The position numbers and the translations under genes were made by a program. The notes under the pieces are model-generated. The model was not told the origin of the DNA and searched no databases. It saw nothing but the letters and a program-made list of their open reading frames with translations. A stretch of DNA of 64,000 nt from Phytophthora quininea (lineage: Eukaryota; Oomycota; Peronosporomycetes; Peronosporales; Peronosporaceae): contig JAAVTG010000139.1 of assembly GCA_011947345.1 (NCBI GenBank), positions 44,732-108,731 of the forward strand, in the 5' to 3' direction. Of the stretch, positions 55,311-64,000 are shown piece by piece (position 1 is the first letter of the stretch; every line of letters begins with the position of its first letter).

Positions 55311-56509
55311 TTATCACATGGCGATATATTTTATGGAACATTAAATATATACATCGTGGCTAGTTTTAAAGACGAATGATGAAGCCTAGCGACGACCCAG
55401 CCGGATATGGTGCGCTGCCTCAGCAACATGCACACGCATGACAACATTATTGTCACAGCCATTAAGGCGCTGAAGCATCCGTACCAAGTCTGCTAACCAC
55501 CTCACTGCCTTCGCGTTTCCATAATTATCGGAACCTTAAAGTTTAAGCAGGTGGGTTTGTTTACAATAAATAATCGATGTCTATATTGATTTTAGATTGC
55601 GTGTATTTGAACAATTGGATCATATAAATCGAGATTTAAGCGTATGGTCTAATAAGGATTCCAGATCTGAAATTGCATTACCTCGACCGAGTGCTTCTGT
55701 TCCTAAATATCATATGACAAAGTCGCCAAACTACGCTATCGTCTCACTATTGTGCAAAATTGTCTCGATGCCTCTAGGATGATCTTTGCATCACGACCTA
55801 CTGTTTGAGTAGCGTCGCCCGCATTCTCATCGATGATATCGGGTATGAACTGTTCACTATCATTCCGCTTTTGTCGACTACATCCCATCCCCCACCTTGA
55901 ATGGACAGCCCGAAAAACAAGAGACACAATTGGTCTAAATTCTGTTGTCTGACCGAAAGTTAATACACCGTCAACGCAAATATACCACAAATATTGCGTC
56001 AAGTCAGGGGAACTCATTTTTCTGCTTGAATTGTATGTATATGAGATGTACTAGCTATCCATCATGCAAAATGTCGTGTTAGTAGTGACCACTTGTGGCA
56101 GGTTCCCTGTCAGCAAGACCCATCAGTCGATTATATAATCCCCCTCCCACCGCACCCACACAACATTACAACCGGTGCATGAGAGATCCTGAATTTACAA
56201 TAATAATAATAAAGATTATGGATTTCACATTTATATAGTTACTCGTTTGCGGTACCAAGGGAATAGGCCTTTCAAATTTAAATTAAAGTAAGATCAGTTA
56301 AAAAATGATGAAGCAGGAGCACGATGAAGGCATTTCTTCAATATTTCATAAAACAACCATAGCAGTGTTGGGGCATTTTGTTTTGTTTTGTTTTCTATGC
56401 TACTTGATAAGGAAATGTCGTAGCAGGTAGTCAGCCTATGGGTAGCTGTTGGGCTTAATCGTCTTGGTCTTTTTGCCGCGGTGTTAGGGGCGAGCTGAAC
56501 ACCCCTGCT
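55311..56509. other. Centre of the inverted repeat, no gene supported
   Basis: AT-rich, with an AATAATAATAAT stretch near 56200 and a TTTTG tract near 56380. One 93-codon minus frame (55736-56017, MSSPDLTQYLWYICVDG) has no recognised motif. Confidence 0.4.
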
Positions 56510-57092
56510 ATCATTCGCTTAATCTCCTGGAGCACGGGTCCCATGGAGACACGGTGTTGTTCACGTTTAAAGCCGTTGCCAACACCAAGGTAGGTGTACC
56601 CTTCAGGAAGGTAAGCGACAGCATCAAGCCACTGTCGAAGATGGCCGTGCTCGTACAGAAAGCGATTAACTCGTATGGACGATCATTTCTCGAAGCGCAC
56701 CAGCACAGCGTACGCCTCCTGTGGTGCACTTCGTCGATGGTATCGGTGGACTATTAATGGATACCCGGAACCGAGGCGGTGTATGTCTTCGAGGCATCTG
56801 TCACGAACACAGCCCTCTCTGGTGTCGTGGGTACTCTAATGTCGGGCGCGAGGTTCTGCAAGGCTCGCACAAGCGGAATAATGTCAACGAGGGGTAGGTA
56901 CTGCGACAGGGACAGCCTTGGCAGTTCGACTGGGCCAGTGGGATCGTTGTTGGCGTCGATCACGGTGAATCAGCGTCCTGGGAGATATTGTCGGGTCAGC
57001 CGATGAAGTTTGATTGCGTGCCAGCCGCTTGCAACGCGCCTTTTTTGCACCGAGTCGAAGGCGATTTTGAGATCATTCTAGACCAGGCAGTG
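56510..57092 (-). pseudogene. Old LINE relic, right (minus strand)
   Basis: Within the arm it mirrors the left relic (PLVRALQNLAPDIRVPTTPE). Beyond the arm, at 56510-56735, it continues independently as a degraded RT (FLKGTPTLVLATALN, VSPWDPCSRRLSE, equivalent to the GYTYLGVGDGFN...MGPVLQEM region). This continuation differs from that of the left relic. Confidence 0.6.
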
Positions 57093-57746
57093 ACCCGGCA
57101 AAACCGTCGTAACCGGATTTCGGCGTTGTGACTTATCGCAAGCAATGCGCCAGACGTGACAAAGCTCGTTTCGGGAAAGGCTGCGACAGAGGCCGTGGTT
57201 GAGGAGATGGTGGACGCAGGTATGATAGATAGAACTGCGACGGAGTTTGGCCCAGACGACGACTTTGATGCTTTATTTCTCGCTGTGGTGATAACTTAAT
57301 AAACAATCACGTTTGCTGAAAAGTATAGGTTGTTTAGCCGGCCCACGCGATCGTCCAGACTGACAGTCTGGCTAGATTTGTGGTCCAATATTCGATTCTT
57401 AAAAGGGAAGGGCTTACAGAATATGAATCTGCATTGTCTTCGACACTCTAATACCCACAGAAGCGCATCAGTTATCCATATTTATGACTTGATTTTGAGA
57501 TTTTATAATGACGAACAAATTTGTTGCGGGAATCGCTCAGGTATTTTAGACATATTAAACTCTTAGCACTACAAACACTACTGAAAAGAAAGAGAGGTGG
57601 TGGGGGCGGCGCACGCTCACCCCCGCTGACAAAAATTCTACTGTGGAATTACTCATAAGAGCATTCCTGAACCCTTACAGCACCGGAGTGCAAGGGGCCT
57701 GCTCCGGCTCATGTCAACGCCCTCATTTTGAATACGTGTATTTAGT
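56736..57746 (-). repeat. Right arm of the 1.0-kb inverted repeat
   Basis: Mirror of 53512-54521. On its outer side it passes into the intact 3' end of LINE copy 5, whereas the left arm passes into the deleted end of copy 4. Confidence 0.85.
57599..57693 (-). repeat. U1-like tail of LINE copy 5
   Basis: Reverse complement of the tail; same loop, Sm-like site and hairpin. Next to the inverted-repeat sequence, not to another LINE. Confidence 0.75.
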
Positions 57747-57969
57747 GCCAATTAGTAGTCGTCCTGGGTGTGCATGTCTGCTAGCTAGCTAGGAATATGT
57801 ATGTGCTACTGTGGACTAAGTGACTACATTGGGCTTGAGACGGCGGTGTCCTTGGTGGAGAGTGCCGGTGGGGCCGTGTAGGTCCAGGGATACTAGTTCC
57901 TTGTGGTCGTGGCTTGGGTCGACGGCGCACGTCGGAGCGGTGGGCCCCATCGTGTCCGAGTCCGTGTTC

Positions 57970-60900
57970 TCAAACGGGGTGGAGCCTGCAGCGGCTGGCG
58001 GGGGCCCATCGCGTTGTCGTTCGCCGGGGCCGGGATGTCGCCAAGCTAGCTGCAGGTGCTGGTTGGCTCGGCTGGGGCCCCGATGTGGGCGGCGTCTGGC
58101 GGCTGGTCATCGGTACTGGAGCCGATGTCGCTGGTCGTCTCGAAGCTGGTGCCGTGGGCGCCTCAGTGGGGTGTCGCGATGTGTCTCCCTGGTTGATTTT
58201 CCCCGCGTGCATCCGCCAAATACGGTGGCTAGCCTGGATACAGGTCGTCGAGATACGGCGGTTCAGCTGCCTGGCAGCGCGCTTGGTGAGCTGCAGGTGG
58301 TCCGTCAATACTGAGTAGTTGGACGGTAACACCGAGCCCAGGGCTCCGTACACCAAGGCGGAGGTGTGGACGCTCCAGCCGAGGGTCTCGAGGAATTCTT
58401 TCGCTCGCTGGTACTTGGCTACTTTCTCGGTATGGCGGACGCGTAGGTTGCCGGGGCCGGGTCGTCTTTCTTCTGCGCGTCAAAGGCGACAGCGAGATCG
58501 CAAATGTATGCCGTCCTCGTGGCTGCGTTGAAAAGTTGGAGGTCCGGGCGGAGCGCGCGACCGGGAAGACCCTCGACGCACGCGTCGAATCGCGCCGAGA
58601 GCTGGTTGGTCGGCTTTGACACGACCGGCTCAATCTCCTTCTTGATCATGGCGAGCACGCGGTCGTGTCTGCCATCAACTGCACGCGCACTACCAGGACA
58701 GTGCTGCAGCACGTGTGGCAGTGTCTCGTCGCGGGTACAACGCGGGTGGCGGCATGTCTTGCCGCCGCTCTGGTTCCAGCGCCGGAGCACAGCGCGTGTC
58801 GGGACAAGGTCGAGTCGTGCCGCCAGTGCGAAGCGATACTCCGCATCGCTGAGTCCGCCGCCGCGAGACACAAAGGCGCTGCCAGTGCCGCCGATGGCGC
58901 GCACCACAGTGCTCTGCACATCCAGTTCCTTCCAGCGCTCGAGCTCCCGTAGCTTGACGTGTTGGCGGAGCTGGCGAGTGACGCCCTTGTGCGTGAGCGG
59001 CTGCGCGCGGTGCGGCACCGTGAGCTGTAGCATCATCTCCACCTCCATTCCTCCTTCTGTAAGCACCGTTTCAGTCGTGAGCTTGAGGCCACGGGCCGCA
59101 AGGTGGTTCTTCACGTCAACCCACAGAGATCCAATGTCCCCCGACCTGCGTTTCTGCTGAGCGAACGGGGACGAGTTGAGCTCGCCATTGAGGAAGAGCT
59201 GGATCGCCACCGGCACCCGGTCGCGCCAGTGGTCAGGGTCCAGGATGAAACGTTGCTGGATCACCTGCCACACTTGTTCGTGGGTGACCGCGCGGACGAG
59301 CGCATCCGGCGAATGCAGCATGTGCCATGCGTGGCTGACCTGTAGCGCCATTTGCAAGTCGGCGAGCGAGACGAAACCTAGTCCGCCCTTTCCACTGGCG
59401 CGTGAAAGAGCGCCGTCGTGCTCGACTTGTTGAGTCGGAGCATGTGCCGCAGCCCGCGCGCTAGCGCAGAGTCAACGCTGGCGAGTTGCGTCTTGTACGC
59501 ACGAACGTGGCGCAGCAGGTAGTCGGCCTTCGGGAAGACGTAGGTCTTCAAAGCCTTGATCTTCTGCCATGGTGCGAGCGGCGACCGGAAGATGGCGGCC
59601 ATCATGCGCTTCATCTCCTGCAGCACGGGTCCCATGGAGCCACGGTGCTGTGCATGGTTGAAGCCGTCTCCCACGCCGAGGTACGTGTACCCTCGTGCAT
59701 CTCCAGCGACGGAATGACTTCGTCGTCCAGCTCCAGCTTGACGGTGTCCGCGCGTAGGTGGCCGTGTGCGTCGGTCTTGACCGACAGAGAAGCACATTTC
59801 GACGCATTTGCGCGCATCGTCGTCCAGCGCAGAAATTTCGTCACCACCGCATGGGCCCGCTGTATGCCCGCCGCCGACGTGCTGTATGTCTTCAGGTCGT
59901 CGGCGTATGCCGACACCGATACCTTGCGGTCGGCGGTCACGGGGACACCGATCTCCGGCGCGAGCGCGTTCAGCGCGCGAACCAATGGCATGATGCCCAC
60001 CAGAAACAGGTAAGGAGAGAGGGGCAGCCTTGGAAAACCCCGGTCCGCAACTCGATCGGGTCCGTCGCGCCGTCTGCAGTGTTCGCCACGGTGAAGACAG
60101 CGCCGTCGTAGATGTTCTTCAGCCGGCTCACGAACGTGGCGTTGGCACCCGTCGCCAGCAGCACGCGCCAAATCAAGTCCGGCGGCACGGAGCCGAACGC
60201 ATTTTGAGGTCGTACCAGACCAGGTGTAGTGGCCGCGGCCGCCGCTTCTGGTCCAGCACGGCGGTGCTGAGGAAGTTGTGCTCGGCACAACCATTAACGG
60301 CCCGGAATCCCTTTTGTGCGTCTGTGAGGCGCTCGTTTGCCTCGATCCACTTTGTCAGGCGGCGTGCGAGCATATCGGAGTACAGCTTGTAGACGCATGC
60401 CTGTAGGCATATCGGGCGCCAGTTGCTTGGCTTCGTCGCGTCGCCCTTCTTGTAGATGAGCTGTACGGTGCCCACCTTCCACACGGCGGGCACCTTGCCG
60501 TGTTTCCAACACACGCTGAAGGCGGCGTGTAGCGCCGGTAACAGCTCCGGCAGGAACTTCTTGAAGATGTCGTGGCCAACGCCGTCGATGCCCGGGCTAG
60601 AACGGCCTTGAGCACGATGCACCGCGTCCTCCACTTCATCCGTCGTGACGTCGTCCGTAAGCGCCTCTGTCTCCGCCGTCGCAGGGGCATCGCGGCCAGT
60701 AGTTGACGGAAGGGCTCGCCGGCCTCGTCGTCGAAGTTGAACTGGCGTGGAGGCGTGTTCACGCCCTGGAAATATTCATGCACCTCGGACCGCGGAAGTG
60801 GGCAGCGCGTCGGAGCTGTCGGGTTCGTTGCGCCTTCGGGGTCTGCCGTGGCTTCAGCGAAGACCTGCTGCATGCACGCCTTCTCGTGCGTGCGGAACTT

Positions 60901-62312
60901 CTTGCGCAGCCCAACGCGCTTCATCGCTGAGCGGATGCGTCCTGCTCGCCGTCGCGCTTTCCTGATCGCTGGCTGCGCGGAGGGTCGACCACGTTGCAGA
61001 GTCTCGAGGTGGTCGAGTGCCTCATTCAGGCGCTCGTTGCGCGGCGTCCGGGGTGGCCGTCGTCGTCCTCGAGTGCGTGCAGCGTCCGGTGGGCGTGGGC
61101 GGGCGTGTGTCGGCTGTCGTAGCCGCTGTGCGAAGGGCAGTAGCGACGAGTAGATCGCCGGCGCGAGCGCGGCAAGATAGCCTTCGGCGGTCTCCCAGTC
61201 CTCCACGTCGGAAAGCTTGTCCGCAAAGTCAAGGCCGACTCGCTTCATTGCTGCGTGTGCCGCTTCCCAGTCACTCTCCTTCAAGTTGCCGCGGAGCTGC
61301 AGTCGGGGTTGACGGGCAGGCACGCTGTCCGCTGAGACCGGTAACACTGGGAACGTCTGGCCTCCGTCTCGGCGCACGACTGCCGCAGTCGCCTCGGCTG
61401 CTTCTGTGTCTTCCATCTCGACGTCTCGTGGACGTGCGCGCTGCTCGGTCTCTGCCGCTGTTTGCTGGCGTCGAGGAGCTGTTGTCGTCTCCTGGAACAG
61501 TCGGTTGCTTCCACTGCAATCGCCCCCATTAATGCCGTGGTCGGCGCATTCCAGGCGAGTACGTCACCCGTCCAGGGCGCGGTTCGCAAGTCCGTCCGCT
61601 TGCTTGTTCTCCAGGCGGTCGACATGCTGGAGCTCGTAGGAGTCGAGCTGGCGGAGGAGCTGCCGCACCTTGTTGCGCAGCTTGCGCAGCCGCGAGTTAT
61701 TACACGCGTATCCGCCGCGTACTTGCTCCAGAACCAGAGCGCTATCACCTTTCACCACAAGTCGTCGGGCATCATGCTGCAGTGCGCCGTTGAGACCCTC
61801 AATGAGGGCGCTGTATTCAGCCGTATTGTTGGTGTGAGTCTTGCTACTAAGGTAGCGCGCTATCGTCCAGTGGCAGCGTTGGTCGGGGTCAAATAACGCG
61901 GCTCCAGCGCCGGCCGCTGCGCCGGCTGTTGCTGAGCGGCGGCGGCAAGCTCCATCGAAGTGCAGTATCCAAGTCCCGTCCGTTGACGCCGGCACGGCAC
62001 ATCCGTGGTGCTCGATTCGGTGGGTCGGGAGCTGCGAACTGCGCGCCAGAGGGGTAGCAGGCGGCGAGTCGGTCGGTGGGGTCGTCGCGGGCAGCGGGTA
62101 GTCGATGTCGAGGTCGCTGGTGCTGGCTCAGAAATTGTATCCATATCCTCGACTGCGGGCCCCGGCTGGTAGGCCTGCATTCGGCGCAGGAAAGCTGCTG
62201 TGGGCGCCGAGGCGTTCAACTCCATGTCAACGTCGGTGTCGATGCTCGACAAGGCCGGCGGTTCGAGGCGCCGGCGTTTATTTCCACTGAGATGTTCATC
62301 AGGCCCAGTCAT
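57970..62312 (-). CDS. LINE ORF2 (copy 5, frameshifted)
   Basis: Start MTGPDEHLSGNKRRRLEP at 62312. RNase H is at 61995-61564; a pre-RT piece is at 61416-60700. RT part 1 is at 60634-60173 with a 3-bp loss (LDQKRRPRPL for LDQTKRRPRPL); RT part 2 with YADDLKTY is at 60294-59611. Thumb, knuckle and endonuclease start follow in 59797-59378 and 59357-58419. The C-terminal part is 58356-57970. Same break after DLK as in all copies. Confidence 0.75.
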
Positions 62313-62421
62313 GGGCTCGTCAACTGCTAGAGTACCTGCACGTCTGTGTAGGCACGACGCACACGACCCAAGCGCAAGGAACTAGTGTTGATGGCTGAGT
62401 CTGGCGGAGGACTGCGGCGTG

Positions 62422-63467
62422 TCACCGCTGACCCCCACCAGCCGCCTGTGTGTCTGCTGGAGCGGGAAGCTGCGGCGGAAGCGGAGCTGCCTGAGTGCTG
62501 GGCGCAGTTCCACAGTGGAGGCTGTGTCTCGTCGCCGCTGCTCGGTGAGCAAACGACGCAGCACAGGCGCATCCGCCGTGGAATACGTCCGTGAAAGCTG
62601 TCCCGCGATGCTCTCGGTGGCGGTGGTCGCGCAGGTCAGCAAATTGCGTCGCCGTGTACGTGCACTTGATGCAGGCGAACGTGGTCGCATTGTGGGCAAA
62701 CACCGAGAGTGTAGCCATTTGCGGTACAAGCATGGCCGTAGCAGCCGTGGCTGCCGTTGCATTCCGGTTGGTGGGCACGGTTGCGGGACGTGAGCCGTCG
62801 GGCTCGCTCATCCTGGCAGCTCTGAGCGTGGACGAGGCGGTTGGGGACGCGAGGAGGCGGAGCGGTTGGCGAGAGCTTGGTCGAGGTGGTCTGGGCCGGC
62901 GCTGTTGTTGGCGAGGTTGGCGAGGTTGGCGTCGCGGTCGGCATCGTCTTCGTGGTCGTCGTGGCCGTCAAAAGCGCAGCGTCCGTCTCCTGAGTCGGCC
63001 ACGGGGCCAGTAGAGCCGTCGCAGCCGGTCACGGGGCCGACAGCATCGTCGCCAGCGTCGCCGAGGTCTCCAGGAGCGTCTTCGGTGCTTGGGGCCGTCG
63101 CGCCGTTCGTCGTTGTCGTCTCCGTCGCGCCCGTCGCCGTCGCCGTCGCCGTCTCCGTCTTGAGCAGCGGCCCCGTCATCGTTGTTGCCGCGCTGGCCGT
63201 CGTGGACATCACGGGGGCAGCAACAACCGGCTGCGCGCCGCCGAGCCAGTCGCTGGCGAGAGCCGGCGGCGGCGAGAGCGGCAGCCCGAGCACGCCGTCC
63301 ACGGCTGCGTCTTCGTCCGCGCTCAGGAAGTCTTCGTCCACGCTCGCCACGTCGTCCTCCCCTCGCGCCGTCACCGCGCTCGAGGCCGTGCTGCTCACCG
63401 GCGAAGCCGGCGGCTGTGAACCAGTGGACATCGCGCGTCCGCGCGCGAACAGCGAAAAGATGGCCAT
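62422..63467 (-). CDS. LINE ORF1, C2H2 zinc-finger protein (copy 5, frameshifted)
   Basis: First part is open 63467-62808. Here the two halves of ORF1 are joined by a 2-bp loss at GACGGCCCCAAGCACC near 63090, a third solution different from copies 3 and 4. A further break near 62830 shifts the finger part (FACIKCTYTATQFADLRDH) to the frame 62811-62422. Confidence 0.65.
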
Positions 63468-63581
63468 CGGCGCGCTCCGCAGGCAGCGCACGCAGCACGC
63501 TCACAGCAGATACGCAGTAGAAGGAACTACACGTAGAGCGAGGCGAGAGAGCCTTAAGTAGTGTAGGTGTTGGGAGAGGAT

Positions 63582-63674
63582 GGTGGGGGCGCACGCGCTC
63601 ACCCCGCTGACAAAAATTCTACTGTGGAATTACTCATAAGAGCATTCCTGAACCCTTACAGCACCGGAGTGCAA
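63582..63674 (-). repeat. U1-like tail of LINE copy 6
   Basis: Same tail with a slightly shorter G/C run in the terminal hairpin; abuts the 5' leader of copy 5 at 63581. Confidence 0.72.
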
Positions 63675-64000
63675 GGGGCCTGCTCCGGCTCATGTCAACG
63701 CCCTCATTTTGAATACGTGTATTTAGTGCCAATTAGTAGTCGTCCTGGGTGTGCATGTCTGCTATCTAGCTAGGAATATGTATGTGCTACTGTGGACTAA
63801 GTGGCTACATTGGGCTTGGAGCGGCGGTGTCCTTTGTGGAGAGTGCCGGTGGGGCCGTGTAGGTCCAGGGATACTAGTTCCTTGTGGTCGTGGCTTGGGT
63901 CGACGGCGCACGTCGGAGCGGTGGGCCCCATCGTGTCCGAGTCCGTGTTCTCAAACGGGGTGGAGCCTGCAGCGGCTGGCGGGGGGGCCCATCGCGTTGT
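63582..64000 (-). mobile_element. LINE copy 6, 3' end only (continues beyond the window)
   Basis: Directly upstream, in minus orientation, of the start of copy 5: the U1-like tail (63582-63674), the CTAATTGGCACTAAATACACG block, and the C-terminal coding end of ORF2 up to the window edge. Shows that the minus-strand side is also a head-to-tail array. Confidence 0.85.

Larger units (their letters stand above)
57599..63581 (-). mobile_element. LINE copy 5, near full length, minus strand
   Basis: Same element as copies 2-4 in opposite orientation, 5' end at about 63581 and tail at 57599. More diverged in the linker before RNase H (62000-62400) than copies 2-4 are from each other, but with a complete 3' region. 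Confidence 0.86.

Noticed and set aside
55736..56017. 93-codon minus frame in the palindrome centre as a gene
   Set aside because: No start context, no motif, no paralogue; AT-rich region with low-complexity tracts close by.
57820..58318. Plus-strand frames of 130-165 codons opposite the LINE copy 5 C-terminus
   Set aside because: They are antisense readings of the Pro/Ala/Thr-rich LINE end; the same frames appear opposite copies 2 and 3.
1..64000. CRISPR arrays, rRNA or tRNA genes, bacterial operons
   Set aside because: None visible. The repeats present are long retroelement units, not short spaced repeats, and gene structure is eukaryotic.

Overview
The window looks like a piece of a Phytophthora-type oomycete nuclear genome. 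The signs are GC-rich genes with a few short introns (about 55-115 nt), very tight and often divergent gene spacing, oomycete-style Inr/FPR start sites (for example at 19604 and, on the minus strand, at 15004), paired atypical bZIP factors, and large young retroelement arrays beside compact housekeeping genes. No bacterial, viral or CRISPR features were seen.

Layout. (1) 0-7.1 kb: four tandem minus-strand copies of an ankyrin-type repeat gene. One is intact (5103-7037), one is partly open (38-1381 plus a broken 5' part), and two are pseudogenes (2185-4967), one of them hit by a 341-bp MITE-like insert. (2) 7.3-21.5 kb: a gene-dense island. It holds a cationic amino-acid transporter (-), an alanine-glyoxylate-type aminotransferase with a C-terminal membrane segment (+), a mitochondrial carrier (+), a THOC6-like WD40 protein (-), an EF-hand protein (+), a SERF/4F5-like protein (-), an acidic single-pass membrane protein (+), a TPR protein (-), two paralogous bZIP-like factors (+) and a protein-L-isoaspartate methyltransferase (-). 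(3) 21.9-27.35 kb: an LTR-gag relic, then a 4.9-kb DNA transposon with inverted ends. It carries a PIF/Harbinger-like DDE transposase, a Myb/SANT-like partner gene and a SET-domain histone methyltransferase gene. (4) 27.35-32.4 kb: gene-poor DNA with decayed retroelement pieces. (5) 32.4-53.66 kb: four head-to-tail copies of one LINE family (about 6.0 kb per full unit). (6) 53.5-57.75 kb: a 1.0-kb inverted repeat around a 2.2-kb spacer with older LINE relics. (7) 57.6-64.0 kb: the same LINE family again, now on the minus strand.

The LINE codes, in order, for a C2H2 finger protein, then an RNase H domain placed before the reverse transcriptase, a zinc knuckle and a PD-(D/E)XK-like endonuclease. 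Every copy whose 3' end is visible ends in about 95 bp that closely resembles the 3' two-thirds of U1 snRNA: a U1A-loop-like TTGCACTCC, an Sm-like AATTTTTG at U1 spacing, and a terminal GC hairpin. This U1-tailed LINE array, and the SET gene inside the Harbinger-like element, are the best candidates for something new.

Caution: many otherwise normal genes need exactly one extra base, usually in a short homopolymer, to stay in frame, and the lengths then come out as whole codons. This points to residual base-level errors in the assembly, so frameshifts here should not be read as pseudogenization without checking.
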